A stretch of 64,000 bases of DNA from an uncultured Aquimonas sp. (GCF_937888285.1 NZ_CALART010000090.1:1-64000); one strand, 5' to 3'; shown: positions 41,243 through 51,253, numbered from the stretch's first letter. Numbers and translations are program-made. The notes: generated by a model not told the origin, from the sequence alone.

Positions 41243-43342
41243 ATGTTCCGATCCCTGGGCCTGCTCGTCGCAGGCAGCTTCGCGTTCAGCGGCGCGCAGG
41301 CCGCCGAGCAGCGTGTGCTGAATCACGAGGACCTGTGGCTGATGCCACGGGTGTCCGCACCCGTGCTGAGCCCGGACGGTCGCCACGTGGTGTTCACCCT
41401 CACCGAGCCCGCCTACAAGGCCGAGGATCAGGTCAGCGACCTGTGGCTGGTGCCGGCCGATGGCAGCGCCGAGCCGCGTCGCCTGACCGCCTCGCGCGCG
41501 CCGGAAGCCGGCGTGGTCTGGAGCCGCGACAGCCGCCGCATCGCGTTCTCGACCAAGCGCGAGGCCGATGCGCAGAATCAGATCTACGTGCTCGACGTCG
41601 ATCGCGCCGGCGAGGCGCAGCGCGTCACCAGCCTCAGCACCGGCGCGCGCACGCCGCAGTTCTCGCCCGACGGCCAGCGCATCCTGTTCGTCAGCAACCT
41701 GCACCCGGATGCCGCCAGCGAAGAGGACAGCAAGCGCCTCGCCGAGGAGCAGAAGAACCGCAAGTACAACGCCCGGGTCTACACCGGCTTCCCGATCCGC
41801 AACTGGGACCGCTGGCTGGACGAGACCCGCCCACGCGTCTTCGTGCAGACCCTCGGCGAAGCCGAGGCCCGCGACCTGCTGGCCGGCACGGCGCTGCTGA
41901 AGAACTCCGGCTACGACGGCCGCACCACGCCGGGCAGCTCGGAGCTGGAGCCGGTGTGGGCGCCGGACGGCGAGTCCATCGTGTTCGTCGCCACCACCAA
42001 CCGCGACCGCTCGGCCTTCGACTTCACCCATGCCGATCTCTGGCAGGTGCCGGTGGCCGGCGGCGAGCCCAGGCGCCTGACCAATGCCGGCGTGGATGGC
42101 GTCGGCGACAGCTATGCCACGCCGCGCTTCACGCCCGACGGCCGCCAGCTGCTGGCCTTGGTTAACGCGCGCAGCGGGCGGATCTACACGACCACCGATC
42201 TCGCCCGCATCGACTGGCCGGCAGGCAGCGAGTCGCGACTGCGCGTTCCGGGTGATCTCGCGGTCAGCAGCTATGCGGTCAGCGCCGACAGCCGCAGCGT
42301 GTATCTGTCCGCGGAGCATGAGGGCTACGAGAAGCTGTGGCGCGCGGATGCGCGCAGCGGCAAGGTCGAACTGGCCTTCGCACCCGAGCGCGGCGTCTAC
42401 ACCCTGGTCAATGCAGGCGGTCGCGGCGGCGAAGCGCGGATCATCGCCCTGCATGAGCACGCCGCGCAGCCGCCGGAAGTGGTGCGCATCGAGCGCGGCG
42501 GCCGCGCCGTGCCGCTGACCCGCTTCACCGCCGAGCGCGTGGCGGCACTCGACCTGCCGCCGGCCGAGCACTTCTGGAGCACCGCGCCCAACGGCAAGCA
42601 GATCCACAACCTGCTGATCCGCCCGCCGGGCTTCGATCCTGCGAAGAAGTACCCGCTGTTCGTGGTCATCCACGGCGGCCCGCACACCATGTGGCGCGAC
42701 ATGTGGGTGCTGCGCTGGCATTACCACCTGCTGGCCGCGCCGGGCTATGTCGTTCTGCTGACCAACTACACCGGCTCGACCGGCTTCGGCGAGGCTTTTG
42801 CCCAGGGCATCCAGGGCGATCCGCTGAAAGGGCCTTCGGACGAGATCAACGACGCCGCCGACGAGGCCATCGAGCGCTACGCCTTCATCGACGGCGAGCG
42901 CCAGTGCGCCGGTGGCGCCAGCTACGGCGGTCATCTCGCCAACTGGCTGCAGGCCAGCACCACCCGCTACCGCTGCCTTGTCAGCCATGCCGGCCTGATC
43001 AACCTGGCCTCGCAGTGGGGCACCTCCGACATCGCCTACGGCCGCGAAGTGGCGCAGGGTGGGCCGCACTGGGAGGACATTCCGCTGTGGAACGAGCAGA
43101 GTCCGATCCGTTACGCCGCCAACTTCAAGACCCCGGTGCTGGTGACCTTCGGCGAGAACGATTTCCGCGTGCCGATCAACAACGGCCTGGAGTACTGGGC
43201 GGTGCTGCAGCGCCAGCAGGTCGAGAGCCGGCTGGTGGTCTTCCCCGACGAGAACCACTGGATCCTGAAGGGCGAGAACAGCCGCTACTTCTACCAGGAA
43301 GTCCACGACTGGCTGGCGCGCTGGCTGGGGGCGGGCGGCTGA
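41243..43342 (+). CDS. Exported S9-family prolyl oligopeptidase-like peptidase
   Basis: This 699-residue serine peptidase has a signal peptide ending near residue 21 (GAQAAE). Residues about 30-430 form a beta-propeller with several WD40-like PD40 repeats (SPDGRHVVF, SRDSRRIAF, SPDGQRILFVS, APDGESIVF). The C-terminal alpha/beta hydrolase domain has catalytic Ser560 in GGASYGG, Asp640 in FGENDFRVP and His672 in DENHWI. It should cleave peptides in the periplasm or outside the cell, like dipeptidyl or acylaminoacyl peptidases. AAGGAG lies 7 bases before the ATG, fixing the start. A terminator follows. Confidence 0.95.
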   Translation: MFRSLGLLVAGSFAFSGAQAAEQRVLNHEDLWLMPRVSAPVLSPDGRHVVFTLTEPAYKAEDQVSDLWLVPADGSAEPRRLTASRAPEAGVVWSRDSRRIAFSTKREADAQNQIYVLDVDRAGEAQRVTSLSTGARTPQFSPDGQRILFVSNLHPDAASEEDSKRLAEEQKNRKYNARVYTGFPIRNWDRWLDETRPRVFVQTLGEAEARDLLAGTALLKNSGYDGRTTPGSSELEPVWAPDGESIVFVATTNRDRSAFDFTHADLWQVPVAGGEPRRLTNAGVDGVGDSYATPRFTPDGRQLLALVNARSGRIYTTTDLARIDWPAGSESRLRVPGDLAVSSYAVSADSRSVYLSAEHEGYEKLWRADARSGKVELAFAPERGVYTLVNAGGRGGEARIIALHEHAAQPPEVVRIERGGRAVPLTRFTAERVAALDLPPAEHFWSTAPNGKQIHNLLIRPPGFDPAKKYPLFVVIHGGPHTMWRDMWVLRWHYHLLAAPGYVVLLTNYTGSTGFGEAFAQGIQGDPLKGPSDEINDAADEAIERYAFIDGERQCAGGASYGGHLANWLQASTTRYRCLVSHAGLINLASQWGTSDIAYGREVAQGGPHWEDIPLWNEQSPIRYAANFKTPVLVTFGENDFRVPINNGLEYWAVLQRQQVESRLVVFPDENHWILKGENSRYFYQEVHDWLARWLGAGG

Positions 43343-43369
43343 GGCCGCGTCCGCCGATGCTGCGCTGCG

Positions 43370-43395
43370 CGAACGGGGCCTGCGGGCCCCGTTCG
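43370..43395 (+). terminator. Probable terminator of the S9 peptidase gene
   Basis: An 11-bp stem (CGAACGGGGCC with GGCCCCGTTCG, loop TGCG) begins 28 bases after the stop codon and is followed by TCTGTGC. The T-run is weak. Confidence 0.6.
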
Positions 43396-43517
43396 TCTGT
43401 GCAGGGCAGGCAACGCACACGGCACAATCGTTGCACGCGGCTCATACTTGGCCTGATTCCGTCAATGTTCTGGCGTGCGACCTTCCGCCGCCCTCCCGTG
43501 CAGCGAGTGCGAGGCTT

Positions 43518-45734
43518 ATGAGCTCCGATGACGTTCTCCGGCTGCTGGACGAGCCGCCGCCACAGCCCGAGCTCGAACCCTGGCATGTGCTCGTCGTCGA
43601 CGACGATCCCGAAGTGCACGAAGCCACCCGCCTGGCCCTGCGCGGCACGCAGCTGCTGGGCCGGCCGCTGCAGCTGGAGCACGCCCATTCCGCGCGCGAG
43701 GCGCGCACGCGCCTGGCCGAGCCGGGCGAGCTCGCGGTGATCCTGCTCGACGTGGTGATGGAAACCGAACAGGCCGGCCTTGAACTGGTCGATTTCATCC
43801 GCAGCGCCTGCGGCCTGCTGCAGACGCGGATCATCCTGCGCACCGGCCAGCCCGGCTATGCGCCGGAGCTCGGCATCGTCGACCGCTACGACATCAACGA
43901 CTACCGCACCAAGTCCGAGCTGACCCGCACGCGGCTGATCACCGCGCTGTCCGCGGCCCTGCGCAGCTACGAGCAGATCCGCACCATCGCCGAGAACCGC
44001 CGCGGTCTGGAGCTGATCGTGCGCGCCGCGCCCGGCCTGCTGCGGCCGCAGGCGCTGGGCGCCTTCGCCGAGGGCGTGCTGGTGCAGCTCGCCGCCCTGC
44101 TGAAGGTGCGCATCGAGGGCATCGTCTGCGCCCAGCGCGGCTCGCCCTTCGACCGCGGCGATCGCCGCATGTACGTGGTCGGCGCCGCCGGCCAGCTCGG
44201 CAGCCACGTCGGCCAACCGCTGGATGCACTGCCGGACAGCGCCGCGGTCAGCGCCCTGCAGGCGGCCTTCGAGCGGCGCGCGCACGTGTTCAACGGCCAC
44301 CAGAGCGTGCTGTTCCTCGACTGCGGGAACTGCGATGCGGCGGTTTACATCGCCTGTCCCGAGCGCCCGCTGGAAAGCGTCGACCGCCAGCTGCTGGAAG
44401 TGTTCGGCGCCAACATCACGGGGTGCTACGCCAACCTGCGGCGCTTCGAAGAGGTGACCTTCACCGCCTACCACGACGGCCTGACCGGCCTGCTCAACCG
44501 CAGCGGCTTCCTGCGCGCGCTCAACGAGCGGCCGATGCCGGCCGGCGCGCGCTGGATCGCCCTGATCGATCTGCGTCAGTTCGCCGATCTCAACGATGGC
44601 CTGGGCCAGGACGTCGGCGACCTGCTGCTGCAGGCGGTGACGCAGCGGCTGCAGCAGCAGCTGGGCGAACACTGCAGCCTCGCGCGCATCGACGGCGACG
44701 TGTTTGCGGTCGCCGGGCCGAGGCGCTGGGTCAACGTCGACACCCTGCAGAGCCTGTTCATCGATCCCTTTCCCTGCGGTGGCCACCGCCTGCCCACCCA
44801 GGCCGCCCTGGGTCTCGCGGAGTGCGTCGCCGGCCCCGACGGCGCCCTGGCCAGCCTGCGCCGCGCGGGCATCGCGCTGAAGCGCGCCAAGAGCGGCGGC
44901 CACGCCGGCCATGCCTTCTTCCAGCCCGAGATGGAGGAGCGCATGCGCGAGCGTCTGGCCTTGGCCCACCGCCTGCGCGATGCCCTGGAAGCCGGCGCCC
45001 TGGAAGTCTGGTACCAGCCCAAGATCGAGCTGGCCAGCGGCCGCCTCGACGGCCTGGAGGCGCTGGCGCGCTGGCCGGATCCCGAGGCCGAGGGCGGCAT
45101 GCGCTCGCCCGCGGTGTTCATCCCGCTGGCCGAGTACACCGGCCTGATCGGCCGCCTCGGCGAGTTCGTGCTGGAGCGCGCCTGCCAGGCCCTGCAGGTG
45201 CTGGACGCCGATGGCCAGCCGCCGCACCGCCTCGCCGTCAACGTCGCCATGCCGCAGCTGCGGCAGGCGCGCTTCGTCGGCCGCGTGCGCAGCCTGCTGC
45301 AGCGTCACGGGCTGGAGCCCACACGACTGGAGATCGAGATCACCGAGTCGGTGGCGCTGGAGGACCCGCGGGTAGTGCGGGCCTCGCTGGAGGCCCTGCG
45401 CGCGCTCGGCGCCACGGTGGCGATCGACGACTTCGGCACCGGCTATTCCTCGCTGGCGCAGCTGCGCGACATGCCGATCGACGTGCTCAAGCTCGACCGC
45501 AGCTTCGTGCAGGCGCTGGACGCAGCACCCGGCGTCGCCTTCGCCGAGACCATCGTGCGCATGGCCCACCGGCTCGGGCTGGCGACGGTGGCCGAAGGCG
45601 TGGAAACCCCGGAACAGGCGCAGACCCTGGAGCGTCTGGGCTGCACCAGCGCGCAGGGCTTCCTGTTTGCCCGCCCGATGCCGCTGCCGGCCCTGCGCGA
45701 CTGGCTGGCGCGGCGCGCGCCAGAAAGCGCCTGA
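43518..45734 (+). CDS. Response regulator with DUF3369, degenerate GGDEF and EAL domains
   Basis: This 738-residue cytosolic signalling protein starts with a receiver domain (acidic patch Asp28-30, phosphoacceptor Asp78, Lys132). A DUF3369 sensory region covers about 150-320. The GGDEF-like domain (about 330-480) has lost its signature, reading R-I-D-G-D-V-F. The EAL domain (about 490-735) keeps the substrate and metal residues: GLEALARW, VNVAMPQL, EITESV, IDDFGTGYSSL, LKLDRSF, AEGVET. It should be a phosphorylation-controlled c-di-GMP phosphodiesterase. The next gene, 11 bases downstream, is a histidine kinase, its likely partner. The start is the ATG giving a normal receiver N-terminus. Confidence 0.92.
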   Translation: MSSDDVLRLLDEPPPQPELEPWHVLVVDDDPEVHEATRLALRGTQLLGRPLQLEHAHSAREARTRLAEPGELAVILLDVVMETEQAGLELVDFIRSACGLLQTRIILRTGQPGYAPELGIVDRYDINDYRTKSELTRTRLITALSAALRSYEQIRTIAENRRGLELIVRAAPGLLRPQALGAFAEGVLVQLAALLKVRIEGIVCAQRGSPFDRGDRRMYVVGAAGQLGSHVGQPLDALPDSAAVSALQAAFERRAHVFNGHQSVLFLDCGNCDAAVYIACPERPLESVDRQLLEVFGANITGCYANLRRFEEVTFTAYHDGLTGLLNRSGFLRALNERPMPAGARWIALIDLRQFADLNDGLGQDVGDLLLQAVTQRLQQQLGEHCSLARIDGDVFAVAGPRRWVNVDTLQSLFIDPFPCGGHRLPTQAALGLAECVAGPDGALASLRRAGIALKRAKSGGHAGHAFFQPEMEERMRERLALAHRLRDALEAGALEVWYQPKIELASGRLDGLEALARWPDPEAEGGMRSPAVFIPLAEYTGLIGRLGEFVLERACQALQVLDADGQPPHRLAVNVAMPQLRQARFVGRVRSLLQRHGLEPTRLEIEITESVALEDPRVVRASLEALRALGATVAIDDFGTGYSSLAQLRDMPIDVLKLDRSFVQALDAAPGVAFAETIVRMAHRLGLATVAEGVETPEQAQTLERLGCTSAQGFLFARPMPLPALRDWLARRAPESA

Positions 45735-45745
45735 GGCGCTGCCCG

Positions 45746-47443
45746 ATGCTGCGACCGGCCAGCCTCGCCAGCCTGTGCCTGCTGCTCGGCGGCCTGCTGC
45801 TGACCGCGCTGGTCGACCTCACGGACCAGAAGTCGCAGGAGGCGCTGTGGAAGACCCAGGCGGTGGCCGAAGCCGAGCGTGTCGGCAACGAGCTGCGCTA
45901 TCGCGTCCTGCGCGAGCGCGCCTCGCTGGTCGCCGTGGCCACCCTGTACTCGGGCTCCGAGCACGTCACCAGCGCCGAGCTGCGCGAATCGGTCGAGGTG
46001 ATCCGGCGCAGCCGCGGCAGCGCCCGCCTGCCTCTGGTCGCCTGGCTCACCGACTCCGCCGACGGCGCTTGGCAGGTCGAGCAGAGCTCGGGTCCGGGGG
46101 GGCTGCTGGCCGAAGGACGCCCGCTGCAGGGCCCGCAGCCGCTGCTGCGGACCCTGGCGCTGGCCCGCAGCGCCGCGCCCGAGCTGCAGATCGGCGAGCT
46201 GTTCGAGCAGGAGGGCCGCAGCCTGCTGGCGCTGGCGGTGGCGGCGCCCAACGCCGGCCGCAGCGGCGTGCTTATGGAAGTGATCGCCTTCGACGAGCTG
46301 CTCGGACAGGTCGGCATGGATCGCCTGCACCAGGGCATGCACCTGCGCATCCTGCACCCGCTTTCGCCGGCGACCGATCACGCGCGCCTGCCGGCGCTCA
46401 CCTCGGCAGCCGAGGCGGAACACCGGCAGTCGATCGACATGGGCGCGCACGCCTGGCTGCTGGAATGGTCCTTCGACCGCGATTTCAACGGGCGCCTGCC
46501 GCCGTCGCGGCGGTTGGCGCTGTGGCTGGCCGGCGCCCTGGTCTCGCTGTCGCTGGCCTATGCCTTCCACAAGACCCTGGACCAGAAACGTCGGGTCGAG
46601 AACGAAGTGCGCAAGCAGCGGGCCGAGCTGGAGGCGACCTATGCCGAGCTGCATGCCGCCGTACGGTCGCTGGCCGCACAGGAGCGGATGGCGGCGCTGG
46701 GCCAGCTGGTCGCCGGCGTCGCCCACGAGCTGGGCACGCCGATCGGCAACGCCCTGCTGGCGGCGACCACGGTCGACGCCCGCAGCCGCGAGACCCTGGC
46801 CGAGCTCAAGCGCGGCCAGCTGCGCATGTCGGTGCTGGTCGACCAGCTGGAGGCCAGCGGCGATGCCGCCCGCCTGGTCGAGCAGAACCTCGAACGCGCC
46901 AGCGAGCTGCTGCACAGCTTCAAGCAGGTCGCGGTCGACCGCGCCAGCGAGCGGCGCCGCGAGTTCGACCTGAAGACCACTCTGGAGGAGATCGTCGCCA
47001 GCCTGAGCCCGCAGCTGCGCGGCACGCCGCACCGGCTGACGCTGGAAGTGCCGGCGGGCATCCGCCTGCACAGCTACCCGGGTCCGCTCGGCCAGATCAT
47101 CAGCAACCTGGTGATGAACTCGCTGAAGCACGGCTTCGCCGGCGAGCGCGCCGGCCACATCCGGATCGCCGCCGAATCGCCGGCGGGCAAGCGGGTCCGC
47201 CTCGTCTACAGCGATGACGGCGTCGGCATCGATGAGGCCGTGCGCGGCCGCGTGTTCGAGCCCTTCTTCACCACCCGGCTGGGCAGCGGCGGCAGCGGGC
47301 TCGGCCTGCACATCGTCCTGAACCTGGCGCGCGACGTCCTCGGCGGCGAGATCCGCTGCGAGCCGGCCGCACAGGGCGCACGCTTCGTACTGGAGCTGCC
47401 CCTGCAGGCACCGCTGTCCGGGCCCCCTGCGCCCTCCGCGTGA
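45746..47443 (+). CDS. Membrane sensor histidine kinase
   Basis: This 565-residue kinase has an N-terminal helix (about 6-26), a periplasmic sensory domain of about 220 residues, and a second helix (about 250-272). A coiled coil leads to an H-box GVAHELGTPIGNAL with phosphoacceptor His327, and the ATPase domain carries an N-box (IISNLVMNSLKHGF), a G1 box YSDDGVGID, FEPFFTTRLG and GSGLGLHIV. It begins 11 bases after the EAL response regulator and very likely phosphorylates it, linking an extracellular cue to c-di-GMP breakdown. The periplasmic domain is not a type I can name with certainty. Confidence 0.9.
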   Translation: MLRPASLASLCLLLGGLLLTALVDLTDQKSQEALWKTQAVAEAERVGNELRYRVLRERASLVAVATLYSGSEHVTSAELRESVEVIRRSRGSARLPLVAWLTDSADGAWQVEQSSGPGGLLAEGRPLQGPQPLLRTLALARSAAPELQIGELFEQEGRSLLALAVAAPNAGRSGVLMEVIAFDELLGQVGMDRLHQGMHLRILHPLSPATDHARLPALTSAAEAEHRQSIDMGAHAWLLEWSFDRDFNGRLPPSRRLALWLAGALVSLSLAYAFHKTLDQKRRVENEVRKQRAELEATYAELHAAVRSLAAQERMAALGQLVAGVAHELGTPIGNALLAATTVDARSRETLAELKRGQLRMSVLVDQLEASGDAARLVEQNLERASELLHSFKQVAVDRASERRREFDLKTTLEEIVASLSPQLRGTPHRLTLEVPAGIRLHSYPGPLGQIISNLVMNSLKHGFAGERAGHIRIAAESPAGKRVRLVYSDDGVGIDEAVRGRVFEPFFTTRLGSGGSGLGLHIVLNLARDVLGGEIRCEPAAQGARFVLELPLQAPLSGPPAPSA

Positions 47444-47591
47444 GCAGCGCCAGCACTGCCGCCCCCCTCACGCCCCGATTGCGCGCCGTTCACGGGAGTG
47501 AGCTAATGCGCGGCGGTACTCCATGGGGGAGGACCGGGGCGCTCTTCGTGGGCGCCCGAACCGGATCCAGAGTTTTCAGGGGGAAGCACAC

Positions 47592-50500
47592 ATGCGCAGG
47601 CATTCGCCGCGTAAATCCTTGGTGTGGCTGTGTGGCTGCCTGATCGGCGGCCTGGGCGCGTGGTCGGCCCTTCCGGCCCAGAACGCCGGCGCGTTCGAGT
47701 ACGAATTCGCGGAGATCAGTGAAGGCGAGGCCCTCGCGGCCCCCGGCAAGCCGGGTGCGCCATCGAACGGCTCGACCCTGCGCGCGGCGCCCGCCCTGCT
47801 GGGCATGGGCTACGACGGCGAAGTCGAGCCCAACAACAGCAGCGCCAGCGCCAGTCCGCTGGCCGGGCGCCAGGGCGTGGTCCGGGCCAAGCTCTGGCCG
47901 GCCGCCGACATCGACTTCTTCGCGATCGAGGCACAAGCCGGCGACCGTCTCTACGCGGGGGTGATGACCTCCGCCTCCGCCGGCTCCGGCAGCGATTCGC
48001 TGCTGCGGGTGATCGCGCCCGACGGCACCACGGTCATCGAGGCCGACGACAACGACGGCACTTTCGCCGCAACTTCGTCGGGCCTCGCCGGCACCACCCT
48101 GGCCAGTGCCGGCACCTACTACCTGCAGGTGAGCTCGCCCAGCGCGACGGCCACCGTGCGGCCGTACGAACTGCACTATCGCCTGCAGGCCGGCACGCCT
48201 ACGCCGGAAGTGGAGCCCAACGACACGCCGGCGACCGCCACCCCGCTGCCAGCCAGCGGCTGGGTCAGCGGCGCGCGCGGCGTGGCCGCCGCCACCGAGC
48301 AGGACTGGTACAGCCTGAGCCTCAACGCCGGCGACACCGTCTTCCTGTCGCTGGACCTCGACCCCGAGCGCGACAACGTGCAGTGGGATGGTCGCCTGGG
48401 CTTCGGCCTGTTCGGCGACGCCAGCAACCAGATCCTGGTCGCCAACGACGCATCCACGGGTTCGGTGACCAACCCGCTGTCGGAATCCATGTTCATCACG
48501 GTCAAGGAAGCCGGCACCTATTTCGCCTTCGTCGACTCGGCCAGCGCGGCGGTTGGCGGGCCCACCGCCACCTACCAGCTGAGCGTCACCGTGCAGCCGG
48601 CCGCCAACGAGGGACTGAACTGCACGACCTACACCAGCACCAATGTGCCGGTGGCAATCGGCCCCAACGCCGGGCTTGCGACCTCGACCATTACCGTGCC
48701 CGGCAATCCGCGGATCGCCGACCTCGATGTCAGCATCCAGCTCAACCACACGTTCATGAGCGACATCGACGCCCAGCTGGTCTCGCCGGGTGGCAACAGC
48801 ATCGGCCTGTTCACCGACATCGGTGCCACCACTGCCGGCGGCCAGGCGCAGATGGATACCGTGTTCGACGACGAGGCGGCGATCCCGCCCGCGTTCACCG
48901 CCCTGCGCGGCCTGGCGCTGAAGCCGGAGCTCGCCTACCGTCTGGCCTGGTTCGACGGCACCGATGCCGGCGGCACCTGGACCCTGGAGCTGCGCGACGA
49001 CGCTGCTGGCGACGGCGGCAACCTCACCGGCTGGAGCCTGCGGGTCTGCGAAGCGCCGCCGCCGCCGACCTGCGCCGCCGGTTTCACCCCGGTCACTGTG
49101 TACAGCACCGATTTCGAAGCGGGTGCGGCAGGCTTCACCAGCAGCGGCACCGCCAACGAGTGGGAGCTGGGCCTGCCCGCGACGGCGGCGACCACGACCG
49201 CCAATCCGATCGCTGCCTTCAACAGCTGCGCCAGCGGCAGCAGCTGCTGGAAGACCGACCTTGACGGCACCTATGACGTCAGCAGCTCGCAGGACCTGCT
49301 GTCGCCGAACATCGACCTGAGCGGCCTGCAGCCGCCGGTGCTGGTGCGCTGGTCGCAGCGCTACCAGATGGAGAGCGCCAGCTTCGACCGCTACCACGTC
49401 GATTACCGCCAAGTCGGCGGCGGCAACGGCCTGCGCCTGTTCGAGTGGGCGGATGCCACCATGGCCAATGCCGCGGGCAGCCCCGCGGTGAACATCCCGG
49501 CCGCCGCCGGCTGGAGCCAGAACCTCGTGCGCGCGGACGCGCTGGCCGGCCAGAACACCGAGCTGCTGTTCCATCTGGACAGCGACACCACGGTGAACTT
49601 CGCTGGCGTGGCGATCGACGACGTCAGCGTCACCGCCTGTCGTGCGCTGAGCGCCGACCTTGCGATCACCAAGACCAATGGCAGCACCACTTCGGTGCCC
49701 GGCGGCAGCACCACCTACACGATCACCTCGAGCAATGCCGGCCCGGATGCAGTGACCGGCGCCACCGTGGCAGACACCTTCCCGGCCGCGCTGAGCTGCA
49801 GCTGGACCTGTGTGGGCGCCGGCGGCGGCACCTGCACCGCCGCAGGCAGCGGCAACCTCAGTGATTCGGTGAACCTACCGGCCGGCGGCAGCGTGACCTA
49901 CACCGCGACCTGCACGATCGATGCCTCGGCCACCGGCACGCTCAGCAACACCGCGACGATCAGCAGCACGGTGACCGACCCGACGCCCGCCAACAACAGC
50001 GCGACCGACACCGACACGCTGAGCCCACAGGCGGATCTGTCGATCACCAAGACCGACGGCCAGACCGCGGTCACCGCGGGCGGCTCGACCGTGTACACCA
50101 TCACCGCCAGCAATGCCGGCCCCAGCAATGCGCCGGGCAGCACGGTCGCGGACACCTTCCCGGCCGCCTGCACCAGCGTCAGCTGGACCTGTGTCGCCGC
50201 GGGCGGCGGCACCTGCACCGCGGCGGGCAGCGGCAACATCAGCGATTCGGTGAACCTGCCGGTCGGCGCCAGCGTGAGCTACACCGCGACCTGCGCGATC
50301 TCGGCGGCGGCCAGCGGCACGCTCAGCAACACCGCAACCGTCAGCAGCGCCGTGACTGACCCGACGCCGGGCAACAACGCGGCGACCGACAGCAGCACCC
50401 TGCTGCCGCCCGGGGCACTGGGCGCCAGCCCGAGCGCACTGGCCTTCGGCACGGTGAACGTCGGCAGCACCAGCCCCAGCCAGACTGTGACGCTGACGAA

Positions 50501-51140
50501 CAGCGGCGGCAGCCCGCTGACGGTGTCCAGCCTGAGCGCAGCGGCTGCGCCCTTCGCCCTTGCTGGCGGCAGCTGCGGCGCGGTGCCGATCGTTCTCGCC
50601 GCCGGTGCCAGCTGCACGCTCGACTACAGCTTCAGCCCGAGCGTCGCAGGTCCGGCCGCGCAGTCGCTGACCGCGGACGCCGGCATTGCCGGCAGCACCA
50701 GCATCGCCCTCAGTGGCACCGGTGGTGTCGGCAGCCTGGGCCTGCTCGGCAGCAGCCTCGACTTCGGTCGAGTGCAGGTCGGCGCCGGCGGCCAGCTCAG
50801 CCTTACCCTCACCAACACCGGCAGCGGCAGCCTGGATGTCACGGCGCTGTCGGCGGTAGGCGCGCCGTTCGAGCAGGTTGCCGGCGGCAGCTGCGGTGCT
50901 GTGCCCTTCACCCTCGCCGCAGGCAGCAGCTGCACCCTGCTGTACCGCTTCGCGCCGACGGCGACCGGCAGCTTCAGCCAGACGGTGACGGTGGGCTCGA
51001 CGGCGGGCAGCGCCACCGCCAACCTGGTCGGCATCGGCTTCGTGGTCACCGCGGTCGACGCCATGGATCCGCGCGGCCTGAGCCTGCTGGGCCTGATCCT
51101 CGGCCTGGTCGGCTGGGTGGCCCTGCGCCGACGGGGCTGA
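47592..51140 (+). CDS. Large exported multidomain protein with PPC, P-domain, DUF11 and choice-of-anchor D repeats
   Basis: This 1182-residue secreted protein has, after a signal peptide (about 1-30), two PPC domains introduced by VEPNNSS and VEPNDTP. A proprotein-convertase P-domain follows (HTFMSDIDAQLVSPGG to GGTWTLELRDDAAGD), then a MAM-like region starting STDFEAGAAGF. Next are two nearly identical DUF11 repeats (ADLAITKTNG, ADLSITKTDG) and two choice-of-anchor D domains (LAFGTVNVGS, LDFGRVQVGA). A C-terminal hydrophobic helix ending in RRRG resembles a PEP/IPTL-type sorting signal. There is no protease domain, although PPC and P domains usually accompany one. It is likely a surface adhesin or matrix protein. 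Confidence 0.88.
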   Translation: MRRHSPRKSLVWLCGCLIGGLGAWSALPAQNAGAFEYEFAEISEGEALAAPGKPGAPSNGSTLRAAPALLGMGYDGEVEPNNSSASASPLAGRQGVVRAKLWPAADIDFFAIEAQAGDRLYAGVMTSASAGSGSDSLLRVIAPDGTTVIEADDNDGTFAATSSGLAGTTLASAGTYYLQVSSPSATATVRPYELHYRLQAGTPTPEVEPNDTPATATPLPASGWVSGARGVAAATEQDWYSLSLNAGDTVFLSLDLDPERDNVQWDGRLGFGLFGDASNQILVANDASTGSVTNPLSESMFITVKEAGTYFAFVDSASAAVGGPTATYQLSVTVQPAANEGLNCTTYTSTNVPVAIGPNAGLATSTITVPGNPRIADLDVSIQLNHTFMSDIDAQLVSPGGNSIGLFTDIGATTAGGQAQMDTVFDDEAAIPPAFTALRGLALKPELAYRLAWFDGTDAGGTWTLELRDDAAGDGGNLTGWSLRVCEAPPPPTCAAGFTPVTVYSTDFEAGAAGFTSSGTANEWELGLPATAATTTANPIAAFNSCASGSSCWKTDLDGTYDVSSSQDLLSPNIDLSGLQPPVLVRWSQRYQMESASFDRYHVDYRQVGGGNGLRLFEWADATMANAAGSPAVNIPAAAGWSQNLVRADALAGQNTELLFHLDSDTTVNFAGVAIDDVSVTACRALSADLAITKTNGSTTSVPGGSTTYTITSSNAGPDAVTGATVADTFPAALSCSWTCVGAGGGTCTAAGSGNLSDSVNLPAGGSVTYTATCTIDASATGTLSNTATISSTVTDPTPANNSATDTDTLSPQADLSITKTDGQTAVTAGGSTVYTITASNAGPSNAPGSTVADTFPAACTSVSWTCVAAGGGTCTAAGSGNISDSVNLPVGASVSYTATCAISAAASGTLSNTATVSSAVTDPTPGNNAATDSSTLLPPGALGASPSALAFGTVNVGSTSPSQTVTLTNSGGSPLTVSSLSAAAAPFALAGGSCGAVPIVLAAGASCTLDYSFSPSVAGPAAQSLTADAGIAGSTSIALSGTGGVGSLGLLGSSLDFGRVQVGAGGQLSLTLTNTGSGSLDVTALSAVGAPFEQVAGGSCGAVPFTLAAGSSCTLLYRFAPTATGSFSQTVTVGSTAGSATANLVGIGFVVTAVDAMDPRGLSLLGLILGLVGWVALRRRG

Positions 51141-51160
51141 TCAACCGCCAGGACGTGGCG

Positions 51161-51200
51161 CGACGACGCCCCCGGGCCTTCCCCGGGGGCGTCGTCGTTT
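51161..51200 (+). terminator. Terminator after the large exported protein gene
   Basis: A 16-bp perfect stem (arms CGACGACGCCCCCGGG and CCCGGGGGCGTCGTCG, 5-base loop) ends in TTT, 20 bases after the stop codon. It separates this gene from the sigma factor gene. Confidence 0.85.
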
Positions 51201-51253
51201 GTGGGCTCCAGTGGCTTCGGACGCGCGCCGCACTGCTGCTAGAGTCCGCGCCC

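Noticed and set aside
40877..43420. An 847-codon minus-strand open frame opposite the S9 peptidase
   Set aside because: The plus-strand peptidase has a signal peptide, propeller and catalytic triad; the antisense frame has none and runs into repeats.
43176..45569. A 797-codon minus-strand frame opposite the EAL response regulator
   Set aside because: Antisense shadow of a gene with intact receiver and EAL motifs; its composition is histidine-, glutamine- and arginine-rich without domains.
47523..47591. N-terminal extension of the large PPC/DUF11 protein
   Set aside because: The upstream part of the frame lacks a signal peptide, whereas ATG 47592 follows a GGGGGA ribosome-binding site and gives a normal signal sequence.
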